Origin: Bacterioplanes sanyensis
Lineage (GTDB): Bacteria; Pseudomonadota; Gammaproteobacteria; Pseudomonadales; Oceanobacteraceae
Direction: 5' to 3'
Assembly: GCF_014652515.1 (NCBI RefSeq)
Contig: NZ_BMYY01000002.1
Location: forward strand, 1-64,000
Length of the DNA stretch: 64,000 bases
The notes beneath the pieces were generated by a model. It had not been told where the DNA came from. It was given only the letters and a program-made list of their open reading frames with translations, and made no database searches. Both the position numbers and the translations under genes were made by a program. This document shows, one piece after another, positions 18,052 through 26,678 of this stretch (the stretch's first letter is position 1; each line of letters opens with the position of its first letter).

Positions 18052-19421
18052 TCCTCGTCGTCGCTGTGATCGTCGTCATGATCATGGTCGTGGTCATGAT
18101 CATCGTCGTGGTCATGGTCGTCATCATGGTCATGGTCGTCATCAAAACCTACCCAGGCCAGTTTGCCCGGCGCCAATGGCAGTTCAATGTTGCTGACCGT
18201 CATGGTATCTAATGCCACCACTTTCACGGCATTCGCCAGCGTATCCGCGACATAAGCCACGGCTTGCTCGGCGCTGCTGGCGATGCTGATACGGGCGTGG
18301 CCTGTTGATGTTGGCACTTCATTCAAGACACTGACACTGCCGTGGTAAGCAAAGTTGGCATCGCCATCAAAGCGGTGCAAGGCGCCGTTGCTATCGAGGG
18401 CCAGCAAATGGTCGCCTTCGGCGCTGAAGTGGTAACTGACCAGTTCAGTCTCGGCGGCGCCAGACCAGTCCAATGGGCTGATGCTGCGCTGCTCCAGGTT
18501 CACCAGCCAAAGTGCTCCGCTGGCAATGCCTACCACCCGTTCGTCGTCATCGTCGCCATAGAAGCTGCCAATGCGGTTTTCGCCCATGGCGGCTGGGTTG
18601 GTAATTTTATGGGCCTCAAACTCGCCATCATGCTTGTGAACCAGTAGTACACCGTCGCTACAACCAAATACCGCACCGTACTCGGTTGCCAAGCTGCCGT
18701 GTAAATCTGGGCACTGAGTGTCGAAGCGGGTTTCAAAGTCGAAGTGATCGCCATGGGCATGATACAGCTCGACTTGCTGCGGCAGGCTGGAGCTGGCTTC
18801 TGGGGCGCGCCAGCTGACCAGTAAATGGTCATGCATCGGTTCGGCGGTGCCATGCATGGCGTTTTCCAGTGTTAAGGTCAACGGCTGGCCGCTGGCGATG
18901 CTGGCATCGGTGAACAGCTGCACGCTGGCGTTAACACCGCCTTCGCCGTCGCCGTCAAAGAACACGGCCATTTGGCCATCGTGGCGGGTGATGTGGGTGG
19001 GTTTTGTGCCTTCAAACACGGTGCTCAGCAACTGCGGTGCTTTGGCATAAGGATGCAGGTGGTCACCGTGGTCTTCGATGTATAAACCGCCATCAATCAC
19101 TTGCACCTTGCCTTGATCCCGCTGTGGCAGCAAAGCATAGCGACCTTGCGGTGACGCGTAGACCGCGCTGGCGGTGTTCTCAAGCTGGAAGGTGTCCAGC
19201 ACGCGGTTGCTGTCGAGGTCGTAGACCAGCGCTTGTGACTGATCGGCGGCGCTGATCACTAAGCGTCCTGGCAGGTCGGTCAACGACTGATCGACATCAT
19301 GGCCGTGGTCATGGTCATGATCGTCGTCACTGCTACTGCTGCTGCCGCCACAGCCAGTCAGAGCGGCGGAAGCCAGCAACACGGCGAGCCAGGTGGCGGA
19401 ACGGGAAAACGCTGTGGGCAT
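18048..19421 (-). CDS. aztD: His/Asp-rich lipoprotein, AztD-like zinc metallochaperone
   Basis: 457 residues. A lipoprotein signal ends in LTGC (Cys24). A Ser run and a His/Asp-rich stretch follow (residues about 25-45), and a second His/Asp-rich tail fills the last 30 residues. Between them lies a likely beta-propeller with EGTKPTHITRHDGQMAVFFDGD, CPDLHGSLATEYGAVFGCSDGVL and scattered His, resembling AztD, the periplasmic zinc chaperone. It likely holds Zn(II) delivered by the TonB receptor encoded just upstream (inference). AAGGAGAT precedes the ATG, and a Zur-like box covers 19435-19447. No AztABC transporter is in the window. Confidence 0.75.
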   Translation of the reverse strand: MPTAFSRSATWLAVLLASAALTGCGGSSSSSDDDHDHDHGHDVDQSLTDLPGRLVISAADQSQALVYDLDSNRVLDTFQLENTASAVYASPQGRYALLPQRDQGKVQVIDGGLYIEDHGDHLHPYAKAPQLLSTVFEGTKPTHITRHDGQMAVFFDGDGEGGVNASVQLFTDASIASGQPLTLTLENAMHGTAEPMHDHLLVSWRAPEASSSLPQQVELYHAHGDHFDFETRFDTQCPDLHGSLATEYGAVFGCSDGVLLVHKHDGEFEAHKITNPAAMGENRIGSFYGDDDDERVVGIASGALWLVNLEQRSISPLDWSGAAETELVSYHFSAEGDHLLALDSNGALHRFDGDANFAYHGSVSVLNEVPTSTGHARISIASSAEQAVAYVADTLANAVKVVALDTMTVSNIELPLAPGKLAWVGFDDDHDHDDDHDHDDDHDHDHDHDDDHSDDED

Positions 19422-19434
19422 GGTGTATCTCCTT

Positions 19435-19447
19435 GTTATAACGTAAT
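19435..19447 (-). promoter_or_regulatory. Zur-like box upstream of the AztD-like gene
   Basis: GTTATAACGTAAT fits the Zur half-site pattern GTTAY-n-n-TATAAC imperfectly and sits 14-26 bases before the start codon, next to the ribosome-binding site. Two related boxes precede the TonB receptor gene. Confidence 0.5.
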
Positions 19448-19531
19448 TTTTTTGCTGAGAGCAGGCTGGCTAACATGCGTCGTTGGCAATGCCAGCCAGC
19501 TGGTTACTGGGTAAGCGCGGCGGTTGCGTCT

Positions 19532-21553
19532 TTACAGTTCGAGTTGCAGCGCCAGCGACCATTGGCGGCCAGGCAAGGGCGCGAACTCCTTTAAATAAGA
19601 GCTGTGCAGCTCGCCGCGGCTGTCGGTAAGGTTTTTGACCCCAAAGCGGTAATTGAAATCACCGAACTGCTGGCCAATATGCAGATTGAGCTGGGTAAAA
19701 CCGTCGGACTCGTCTTCGGCCACCGCTACATGGCGTTGGGCGAAGGTATGCTCCAGCTCACTGCTGAGCTGCCAGTTGGCGGGCTGCCACTTGAGCCCGA
19801 AACGAACCGTAGCGGGAGGAATGCGAGGCAGATTGTTGCCACTGCGCAGTTGAGCGCGCACGCCATCGGCACTGGCATGCAGTTGCAGTGTGCTGTTGAG
19901 TTGGCCTTGCCAGCTGGCTTCAAAGCCGCGAAAACGGGCGTCTTCTTGCACATGGCGATAAACCGCGTTGCCGTGAAACGGGTCTTCTACGCTGAGGCGA
20001 CGGTTGTAGATATAGTCTTGGTATTCGTACCAGTACAGCGCCAAGCGCAGTTGTTGCCTGTCGCTGTGATAGAGCCAGTTAAAGTCCAAACTATGGGCCG
20101 TTTCGACCTCCAGCTCGCCGTTATCGAGCTGAAACGAAAAGGTAGCGTGATGATCGCCATTCCACAGCATTTCTTCGGCATCGGGTGCGCGCTGGCTGCG
20201 CGCCAGGGTGATGGCGACGCGTTGCTGCGGTGTTAACCGCCAGGTCGCCGCGGCCGACAGTGCATGCGGGTTGAATTCACGTTGTTGGTAGTAGTCGCGC
20301 TCGCGCCGATAGCCGGGGGCGATGGGATCTTCATCGGCATCAATGCGACGCTGCTCCTGGCGCAAGCCCAGCTCAAACTGGCCGTGTTGCCAGGGGCGTT
20401 GGGCGACCCAATACAGGGCAATATCGCGTTTAACGGTGGTAGGCATGGGGGTGCTGTGGCCAAAATCGAGGCCGTAGCGGCTAAAAAAATCGTCGCCTTG
20501 CCTGCCATCCCAAGGCTCATTGCCATAGTCTGGAATGCCGCGACAGCCGCTATGGTCGTGGCACAGTTCAAGCGCCTGTTGACTAAACTGCACGCCGATA
20601 TGGCCCTCCCAGCCCAGTAACGGCTGGTGGCCTACCTCTATTTGGCTTTGCCAGCTGCGCTTTAGAAACAGGCCTTCAATTTCGCTGCCATTGACTTCGT
20701 CATGGCGGTAGTCCTGATGGCTCAGCTGCCATTGCCATTCCGACAGCCAGTTAGAGTTAAGCCAGCCGCCGGCTTGCAGTTGATAATCTTGCTGCAGCGG
20801 ACGCACTCGTGCCGGTTCGTCGTCTTCATTGGGTACGCCATAGTCGTAGCGCGTTTCTGCCAGGCTGACGCCGATATAGCGGCCGGGGGCCCAGAAGTAG
20901 GTCAGGCCTGCGCCCAGCTCATGGCTGTCGGTATCGCTGTTTTCGACCCGCTCACCGGCATGATAATCATCGTGGCGGCGACGCATGCCGTCGAGCTGTA
21001 GCTGCCATTGCTCATTGCCGGCGTTAAAACGGGCCGCAGCATCTCGACCTTGGTCACCACTGCTCAAGCGGCTGTTTAAGCGCAGGCTTTGCTGTGGCGA
21101 AGCAGACTGCGCAATGCGACCATTTTCGACTTTGACCACACCGCCAATGGCACCGCCACCATAGCGCAGTGCTGCTGGCCCTTGAATGACTTCTACGTTG
21201 TCGGCGGCGGCTAAATCCGTCATCGGGGCATGATCGGCGCTCATGGCGGAGACATCGCTGCTGTCCTGACCGTTCACCAAGAGTTTGACCCGACTGGCGC
21301 CTTGGCCACGAATCATGGGACGACCAACACCGGGCCCAAAGGAGGCATTGCTGACCCCGGGTAAGTTACTCAGTGCTTCGCCCAGGGTTTGTTGGCGGGC
21401 TTGCTCCAGCGCTTCTGGGTCGAGCATCAATACGGGCTGTGCTGTGTCAGTACGGGCCTGGGCGTCGCCAGTGACGACCACTTGCTCTAACTCTAGGGCG
21501 TGACCAGCTAGGGGAAAGCAAATGACGGGAGCGAGGCACAACAAACGGAACAT
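19532..21553 (-). CDS. znuD: TonB-dependent outer-membrane receptor, ZnuD-like (zinc)
   Basis: 673 residues: signal peptide (cleaved near residue 19), TonB-box-like ELEQVVVTG, a plug domain with LPGVSNASFGPGVGRPMIRGQG and VEVIQGPAALRYGGGAIGGVV, then a 22-strand barrel ending in LALQLEL with the terminal aromatic-poor strand. An extracellular loop holds LCHDHSGC, a Cys-His-Asp-His cluster like those of zinc receptors. Two Zur-like boxes lie 41-78 bases before the ATG, and a His-rich lipoprotein gene follows. Together these favour zinc over haem or siderophore, although the family alone does not decide it. Confidence 0.82.
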   Translation of the reverse strand: MFRLLCLAPVICFPLAGHALELEQVVVTGDAQARTDTAQPVLMLDPEALEQARQQTLGEALSNLPGVSNASFGPGVGRPMIRGQGASRVKLLVNGQDSSDVSAMSADHAPMTDLAAADNVEVIQGPAALRYGGGAIGGVVKVENGRIAQSASPQQSLRLNSRLSSGDQGRDAAARFNAGNEQWQLQLDGMRRRHDDYHAGERVENSDTDSHELGAGLTYFWAPGRYIGVSLAETRYDYGVPNEDDEPARVRPLQQDYQLQAGGWLNSNWLSEWQWQLSHQDYRHDEVNGSEIEGLFLKRSWQSQIEVGHQPLLGWEGHIGVQFSQQALELCHDHSGCRGIPDYGNEPWDGRQGDDFFSRYGLDFGHSTPMPTTVKRDIALYWVAQRPWQHGQFELGLRQEQRRIDADEDPIAPGYRRERDYYQQREFNPHALSAAATWRLTPQQRVAITLARSQRAPDAEEMLWNGDHHATFSFQLDNGELEVETAHSLDFNWLYHSDRQQLRLALYWYEYQDYIYNRRLSVEDPFHGNAVYRHVQEDARFRGFEASWQGQLNSTLQLHASADGVRAQLRSGNNLPRIPPATVRFGLKWQPANWQLSSELEHTFAQRHVAVAEDESDGFTQLNLHIGQQFGDFNYRFGVKNLTDSRGELHSSYLKEFAPLPGRQWSLALQLEL

Positions 21554-21593
21554 ATAGAAGGACTCAGTGGTAGCTTGGATGGTTGTAAGAGTA

Positions 21594-21631
21594 GTTACTT
21601 TATAACATTGGTAGCGATGTTATAAGATAAC
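21594..21631 (-). promoter_or_regulatory. Pair of Zur-like boxes
   Basis: GTTACTTTATAAC (21594-21606) and GTTATAAGATAAC (21619-21631) are each near-palindromic and together form a larger inverted repeat (13 of 15 positions pair). They match the Zur pattern GTTAT-n-TATAAC. They lie between the receptor gene and the divergent PepSY gene and are closest to the receptor. Confidence 0.6.
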
Positions 21632-21695
21632 TTGGTGTTGGCGCAAGCGACAGCCTGTGCCGGTTGATCATAGCCACTCTTTTTATGCGGTTGTA

Positions 21696-21714
21696 AATAA
21701 TTCGCATTAGTATT
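21696..21714 (+). promoter_or_regulatory. Fur-like box upstream of the PepSY gene
   Basis: AATAATTCGCATTAGTATT resembles the 19-bp Fur box: AATAAT and the inverted ATTAGT flank a TCGC core, as in many Pseudomonas sites. It lies 90 bases before the PepSY start. Confidence 0.45.
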
Positions 21715-21803
21715 GATATTTGTGTGTAAACTCAATTAGCATGCGCGCCTAGCGTAGTGGTTTTCTGTGCTGTAACCACGGATTGATATTGACAGAGGGC
21801 ATC

Positions 21804-22913
21804 ATGGGCAAGCGCCGCTGGCTGTTTAAACTTCACACTTGGCTAGCATTGCTGGCGGCGCTGCCGCTGCTGATTAGCTGTTTAACCGGTGCGATTCTGG
21901 TCTTTAAATACGAGATCGACAGCCTGTTGCGGCCAGCGGCAGTGAACGTTGAGCAAGTGCTGGAGCAGCGCCAATCTTTGGATCAGCTGCGCAGCCTGGT
22001 ACAGCAACGGTTTCCGCAACACGAAATCACCGGCTGGACGTTATTTCAATCACCTCAGCGCGCCGATGTGGTGTATTTGATTGCCCATGGCAGTAGCGAT
22101 TGGCAGCACGTCTATGTGGATGCCTATCAAGGGCAGGTGTTGACCGAACCTGCTTTGGCGACGACGCACTTTACCGACTGGCTGCTGGAACTGCATTACC
22201 ACCTATTGCTGGATTACACCGGGTTGCTGATTGCTGGCATTGCCTCGGCGGTATTAATGCTACTGGGCCTGACGGGGCTGTTTATTTATCGCCAGTTCTG
22301 GAAAAACCTGATGCGATTGCGCTGGCGGTCGGCACGCATGACGCTGTACGTCGATACCCACTCCAGCTTTGGCATGTTGCTGGCGCCAGTGATGATCATT
22401 GCCGGCTTTACCGGTGCTTATTGGAACTTTATTCACCTGGCGCAAGAGGGCTTAGTGCACGACGATCATGCTGAGCATATTGTGAAAGGGCCGATGTACG
22501 ATCATTCGTTGTCGCTGCAGCAATTGCGCCAGCAAGCAGAAAGCAGCATCGACGGTTTCACCACGACTTATATTTCCTTGCCTTGGGCACCAGGGGCTCA
22601 GCTGACCTTTTATGGCGATGTGCAAGACACCCATTTGTTCACCAGCCAGTACGCCAGTAACGTCAGTTTTGATGCACGCTCGGGTCAGCGTCTTGCTGTG
22701 AGTGATATTCGCGACGCAGGCATTGGTCGGCGCATTGACGACAGCTTTCGGCGCTTGCACTTTGGCAACTTCGCCGGCTGGCTTTCGAAAGGCATTTGGG
22801 CTTTGGCTGGGCTGATGGTGCTGTGGTTAAGTTACAGCGGTCTGTACGTTTGGTGGGTGAAGCGCCGTACCCAGCAGAAGGCGAGGGCACGCAAGTTGGC
22901 GCTGGCTTCTTAA
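21804..22913 (+). CDS. PepSY-associated membrane protein
   Basis: 369 residues. It opens with RRWLFKLHTWLALLAALPLLISCLTGAILVF, the usual first helix with His in the membrane, and has four transmembrane segments and periplasmic PepSY-like regions. Family members sit next to TonB receptors and are thought to reduce ferric chelates or assist metal release. I chose the ATG at 21804 because GAGGG precedes it by about four bases. It is divergent from the zinc receptor, yet its own upstream box looks more like Fur than Zur. Confidence 0.82.
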   Translation: MGKRRWLFKLHTWLALLAALPLLISCLTGAILVFKYEIDSLLRPAAVNVEQVLEQRQSLDQLRSLVQQRFPQHEITGWTLFQSPQRADVVYLIAHGSSDWQHVYVDAYQGQVLTEPALATTHFTDWLLELHYHLLLDYTGLLIAGIASAVLMLLGLTGLFIYRQFWKNLMRLRWRSARMTLYVDTHSSFGMLLAPVMIIAGFTGAYWNFIHLAQEGLVHDDHAEHIVKGPMYDHSLSLQQLRQQAESSIDGFTTTYISLPWAPGAQLTFYGDVQDTHLFTSQYASNVSFDARSGQRLAVSDIRDAGIGRRIDDSFRRLHFGNFAGWLSKGIWALAGLMVLWLSYSGLYVWWVKRRTQQKARARKLALAS

Positions 22914-22937
22914 GACGCCCTTCGATTGCGACGTGAG

Positions 22938-23798
22938 TTATTCAGATTGCCCAAGCTCCAGCCATAAATGTGGTTGGTTTAACGGTGTCGCAGCCGGCAG
23001 CGTGGGGTTATCTAAGTTAAAAACTTGAGCGCTTTGGTAGCGTTGTAGAGGAAATACGTCCGTCAGTACTGGGTGTTGCTGGCGAAAGCGCTGCAGCTCG
23101 CCACTGATGGCCATGGCTTGCAGGCGCTGCTCCAGCTTTGCGGCCAGCTGTGGTCGTTTAGGAGTAACAAAAAAGTACATGGGAAAGGGATAGCTCAATA
23201 TAACCGAATCAAGAGCAACCAGCTTGGGGTTATTCAGGCCGCGCAGCTCGGCATAAACCTCAGATAAAGCGCGAGGGAAATAGTCGCAGCGACCGGCTGC
23301 CAGCATGGTATACATTAGCTCGAAGCGCGCCACGCGGGTCACTTTAAAGCCGTTGTATTCAAGAATGTCGGAATCCGGCCAGTGGGCACCCTGACAAGCA
23401 ATGAGTTGCTGCCAACCTTGGCGATCGAGCTGGCGGTAGTTTTGTTGATCGGCTTGTCGCACGACGGGGATGCGTTGCCCCAATAAACCACCAAATAAGG
23501 GTACGCGGATCACCAACAAATCTCGCTCACGCTGGATGTTGGTACCGGCCCAAAACACATCCACCCAGCCTTCGCGCAACCCTTGCAGTGCCCGTGCTTG
23601 TGCCACATATTCTGGCAGTTCCTGCAGTTGGTAGTCTTCTCCTTGCAACAGCTTTGCAAGCAGGTCGTAAAAGAAGCGATGACTGCCATCGGCTTCGCTG
23701 CGTTGGCTTTGCAGGATCAAGGTGTCGCTACTGGCTAGCGCGGGGAGCCAGCATAGCAGTATGGCCAGAGTCAGGCGGGTGAGCAGCATGGGTGTCAT
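22938..23798 (-). CDS. Periplasmic solute-binding (family 3-like) protein
   Basis: About 286 residues with a signal peptide ending ALA-SS near residue 22, then a type II binding-protein fold (ADGSHRFFYDLLAKLLQ, GWVDVFWAGTNIQRERDLLVIRVPL, PFPMYFFVTPKRP). No transporter genes adjoin it, so it may work as a sensor or with a distant permease. The in-frame upstream ATG at 23822 would give an N-terminus without a proper signal, so I take 23798. The ligand is unknown. It converges on the PepSY gene. Confidence 0.65.
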   Translation of the reverse strand: MTPMLLTRLTLAILLCWLPALASSDTLILQSQRSEADGSHRFFYDLLAKLLQGEDYQLQELPEYVAQARALQGLREGWVDVFWAGTNIQRERDLLVIRVPLFGGLLGQRIPVVRQADQQNYRQLDRQGWQQLIACQGAHWPDSDILEYNGFKVTRVARFELMYTMLAAGRCDYFPRALSEVYAELRGLNNPKLVALDSVILSYPFPMYFFVTPKRPQLAAKLEQRLQAMAISGELQRFRQQHPVLTDVFPLQRYQSAQVFNLDNPTLPAATPLNQPHLWLELGQSE

Positions 23799-23909
23799 CG
23801 CTTTACTATAGAAACAAGACACCTGAGCGCCAATGTCTGGACCACTGCATTTAGCCTGTGGCTTTCTATCATCTGGCGTTCAGGTATATTCAGCGCCGGA
23901 GGTCACTTT

Positions 23910-24866
23910 ATGCTGAATCAGATTTTACAACAGCTGGCCGATGGTGAATTTCACTCAGGTGAGTCACTGGGCGAAGCGCTGGGCGTGAGCCGTGCAGCGG
24001 TATGGAAGCAGCTGAAAAAGCTCGATGAGTTGGATATTCCCTATTCTTCCGTGAAGGGGAAGGGCTATCGCTTGCATGACGCCATCGAGTTGCTGGATGA
24101 GCAGCGCATTTTAGATGCGTTACAGCCGCGCCTGGATCGGCTGGATATTTTGCTGGATGTGCCATCCACCAATACCTATTTGTTTGATCGCGCGCGTGAC
24201 TACATGGGCCAGCGCTACGCTGTGCTGGCGGAGAAGCAAAGCGGTGGCCGTGGTCGCCGCGGTCGTCGCTGGGTGAGCCCCTTCGGCAAAAACATTTATT
24301 TATCCTTGTTGGTGTCCTTTGCTGGCGGCTTGCAAGCACTGGAAGGCCTTAGCCTGGTGACTGCCATTGCTGTCGAACGGGCCTTGGTCAAACTCGGCAT
24401 CAGCGATATTGGTTTGAAGTGGCCCAATGACGTGTATGCCAGCGGTAAAAAACTCGCCGGAATCTTGCTTGAAGTGACGGGCGAATATAACAGCCACTGC
24501 CAAGTGGTGATTGGCATTGGCCTTAACCTCGCCATGAGCGAGCAAGATGCGGCGGACATCGATCAGCCTTGGGCCGAACTGCGCAGCCTTAAACCTGGCT
24601 TATCACGCAACCAGGTGGCCAGTGCTTTGTTGGATGAGCTGCTGGCGGTGGTCGATGAGTTTCAACGCCATGGTTTTGAGCCGTTCCAGCAGTACTGGTG
24701 TGAACGCGATGTGTTTGCCGAGCGCGAGGTGCGTATTGTTGGTCCCAAACAAGAGCTGCAGGGTGTGGTTAAGGGCGTCAATCGCAAAGGTGAGTTGATG
24801 TTGCGTACGGAGCGCGGCATGGAAACCGTCACGGCAGGTGAAATCAGTGTCCGTGCTGCTGATTGA
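23910..24866 (+). CDS. birA: Bifunctional biotin ligase / biotin operon repressor
   Basis: 318 residues. The N-terminal winged helix-turn-helix (LGEALGVSRAAVWKQLKKL, residues 20-40) binds the biotin operator; the catalytic domain has SGGRGRRGRRW (the adenylate loop), LKWPNDVY and GILLEV; a C-terminal SH3-like domain ends the chain. It makes biotinyl-AMP and biotinylates AccB, and represses biotin genes when loaded. Full length, ATG at 23910 after GGAGG. It overlaps coaX, an arrangement common in Pseudomonas relatives. Confidence 0.95.
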   Translation: MLNQILQQLADGEFHSGESLGEALGVSRAAVWKQLKKLDELDIPYSSVKGKGYRLHDAIELLDEQRILDALQPRLDRLDILLDVPSTNTYLFDRARDYMGQRYAVLAEKQSGGRGRRGRRWVSPFGKNIYLSLLVSFAGGLQALEGLSLVTAIAVERALVKLGISDIGLKWPNDVYASGKKLAGILLEVTGEYNSHCQVVIGIGLNLAMSEQDAADIDQPWAELRSLKPGLSRNQVASALLDELLAVVDEFQRHGFEPFQQYWCERDVFAEREVRIVGPKQELQGVVKGVNRKGELMLRTERGMETVTAGEISVRAAD

Positions 24867-25575
24867 TGCTGGCAATAGCCGGATAAAGTGGCGCTGGCAA
24901 GGACAAACCCACAGCTGCGGCTATGACGAGTTTGAGCAACAAGCTTGGCCAGATGCAGAGTATGCGCTGCTGGCCAGCGTGCGCGAAGTGGCTGAGCTGG
25001 AGCAATGGCTGCGCTCGCGGTATCGGCACTTTCAAGCCTTGCACGCGCCCTGTGCCAACTACCCAGACTTTCAGCATTGTTATGACAAGCCACAGCGTTT
25101 GGGAGTCGATCGTTGGTTGGCCATGTTGGGCGCGGCGGTCGTGGAGCCACTGCTGCAACCTAGCGTTGAGCAACAATGGCTGGTGATCGATGCTGGCACA
25201 GCATTAACGGTCGATTTGCTGCAACAGCGGGGGACACACTTGCAGCATTTAGGGGGCTATATTGTGCCTGGCCTGCAGTTGGCAAAGCAGGCTTTATTTG
25301 CCAGTACCGAGCGTGTGCGACATTACACAGATGAGGCGCTGGCCACGGATTTTTCCCCCGGAACCGATACACTAGGTTGTGTATCCGCCGGTGTTCGCTG
25401 TCAGCAGTTAGCGTTAGTGGATTTCCTGTGTCGCCAGTATCCAGCGGCAAGGCTGCTCATTACAGGCGGTGACGGACAATGGTTAGCACAGGCAAAGGGA
25501 TGCCGCTATGTGGCGGATCTGGTATTTGATGGTATGGAACGAGTATGCGCTGGATCTTCTTTCTCTTGGTGTTAG
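24847..25575 (+). CDS. coaX: Type III pantothenate kinase
   Basis: About 242 residues of the acetate-kinase-fold CoaX family: LLIDAGNSRIKW (phosphate-1), VDRWLAMLGA, VIDAGTALTVD and GGYIVPGL. It phosphorylates pantothenate, the first step of coenzyme A synthesis. The GTG at 24847 is preferred because CAGG lies 8-9 bases before it and the N-terminus then matches the family; GTG 24838 would add three residues. It overlaps the end of birA by 20 bases and the SPOR gene start by 31 bases. Confidence 0.93.
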   Translation: MSVLLIDAGNSRIKWRWQGQTHSCGYDEFEQQAWPDAEYALLASVREVAELEQWLRSRYRHFQALHAPCANYPDFQHCYDKPQRLGVDRWLAMLGAAVVEPLLQPSVEQQWLVIDAGTALTVDLLQQRGTHLQHLGGYIVPGLQLAKQALFASTERVRHYTDEALATDFSPGTDTLGCVSAGVRCQQLALVDFLCRQYPAARLLITGGDGQWLAQAKGCRYVADLVFDGMERVCAGSSFSWC

Positions 25576-26213
25576 GTAATTTGATGTTGCTGGCTTACTT
25601 TTGGCAGCAGCAACCGGCAGCGTCGGCGCCTGCTGTGCACGAGCTTAAAGTACAACGTGCTGATCAGCGCTTGCGCCTAGTGAGCGAAGCTCGCGCCGTG
25701 CTGTCGCCGCGTACACAGGCTGCATTGCCGGTTAAGCCTAAGCCGCGTTTATGTCAGGTGGCTGGGCCTTTCAGTGAGCAACAGTTGTTACAAGATGCGC
25801 AGGCACGAGCGACGGCGTTAGGCATTCGCTCACGAGTGAAACGCATTGAGGCGCAAACAGATACGCAGCGCGAATACTGGGTGCATGTGCCACCGCGCTC
25901 CAGTCGGGCAGAAGCGCGCAAAATACTGCGCCAGTTGCAGGCGCAGCGCATCGACAGCTACATCATTGGCCAGGGTGATTTGGCCGATGGCGTGTCGCTG
26001 GGCTTATTTCGCAACCAAAGCTCCGCCGAGAACCTGCAAGCGCGGGTTAAAGAGATGGGTATTGCGGTGGCCATTCGGGTGGTATCAGACAGCGAGCAAG
26101 AGCTGTGGTTGGAGTTAGAGGGCAACGACTTAGCCCCAGATTTACTGCAACGCATCAGTGCCGGAATGGACGCTGTTCGCTGGCAGCCACTGGCCTGCTC
26201 CTCGGCACAATGA
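25545..26213 (+). CDS. SPOR-domain membrane protein
   Basis: 222 residues. One N-terminal transmembrane helix (IFFLLVLGNLMLLAYFW), a linker, then a SPOR-like peptidoglycan-binding region ending near residue 170 (YWVHVPPRSSRAEARKILRQL and YIIGQGDLADGVSLGLF). It likely binds septal glycan strands. It overlaps coaX, and the same gene sits between coaX and the tRNA-tuf cluster in Pseudomonas. Confidence 0.82.
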   Translation: MRWIFFLLVLGNLMLLAYFWQQQPAASAPAVHELKVQRADQRLRLVSEARAVLSPRTQAALPVKPKPRLCQVAGPFSEQQLLQDAQARATALGIRSRVKRIEAQTDTQREYWVHVPPRSSRAEARKILRQLQAQRIDSYIIGQGDLADGVSLGLFRNQSSAENLQARVKEMGIAVAIRVVSDSEQELWLELEGNDLAPDLLQRISAGMDAVRWQPLACSSAQ

Positions 26214-26265
26214 TGGGTATGCAGTTAGAAAACTCGCTAAGCCAATAAAAAATAAGAAAAAATTG

Positions 26266-26294
26266 TTGACAGCCCTCGAGGTGGTCGACATAAT
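26266..26294 (+). promoter_or_regulatory. Strong sigma-70 promoter of the tRNA-tuf operon
   Basis: TTGACA (26266-26271), a 17-base spacer and CATAAT (26289-26294), followed by a GC-rich discriminator (GCGCGCC) of the kind found in stringently controlled stable-RNA promoters. The predicted start is near 26301. Confidence 0.85.
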
Positions 26295-26310
26295 GCGCGC
26301 CAGTTCACGC

Positions 26311-26347
26311 GAAAGCTTCGCTGGTTCGAATCCAGCCCCCACCACCA
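26311..26347 (+). pseudogene. 3' remnant of a tRNA-Tyr gene
   Basis: A complete T arm (GCTGG-TTCGAAT-CCAGC, 26320-26336), the 3' acceptor strand CCCCACC, discriminator A and CCA are present, preceded by what looks like a long variable arm. The matching GGTGGGG 5' strand, D arm and anticodon are missing: the promoter's -10 box lies only 25 bases before the T arm. In relatives an intact tRNA-Tyr occupies this place before tRNA-Gly and tRNA-Thr. Confidence 0.75.
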
Positions 26348-26423
26348 CTATTTAAAGTAGCGATCGGATTCGCTGCTGGAGTAGCCGGGCAGGCAAAGGC
26401 CACAGAACTTGGCTGCTAGGTAA

Positions 26424-26497
26424 GCGGGTATAGTTCAATGGTAGAACCTTAGCCTTCCAAGCTAATGATGCGGGTTCGATTCCCGCTACCCGCTCCA
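26424..26497 (+). tRNA. tRNA-Gly(TCC)
   Basis: A 74-nt cloverleaf including the encoded CCA: acceptor GCGGGTA/TACCCGC, anticodon stem TTAGC/GCTAA with loop CTTCCAA (anticodon TCC), and T arm CGGG-TTCGATT-CCCG. Second in the operon, before tRNA-Thr. Confidence 0.97.
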
Positions 26498-26507
26498 TTT
26501 AAAATTC

Positions 26508-26583
<76 letters not shown>

Positions 26584-26603
26584 TAATTTAGTAAATACGA
26601 GAA

Positions 26604-26628
26604 AGGTGGACCATTGGTCTGCCTTTTT
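26604..26628 (+). terminator. Terminator-like hairpin between tRNA-Thr and tuf
   Basis: AGGTGGACC-ATT-GGTCTGCCT forms a 9-bp stem with two G-U pairs and runs into TTTT. It is probably a partial terminator or processing site that sets the tRNA-to-tuf ratio. Confidence 0.55.
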
Positions 26629-26678
26629 GTGTATGTGCGATTGAAAAACTGGTAACCACTGGCAGAAGAGACTGAGTC

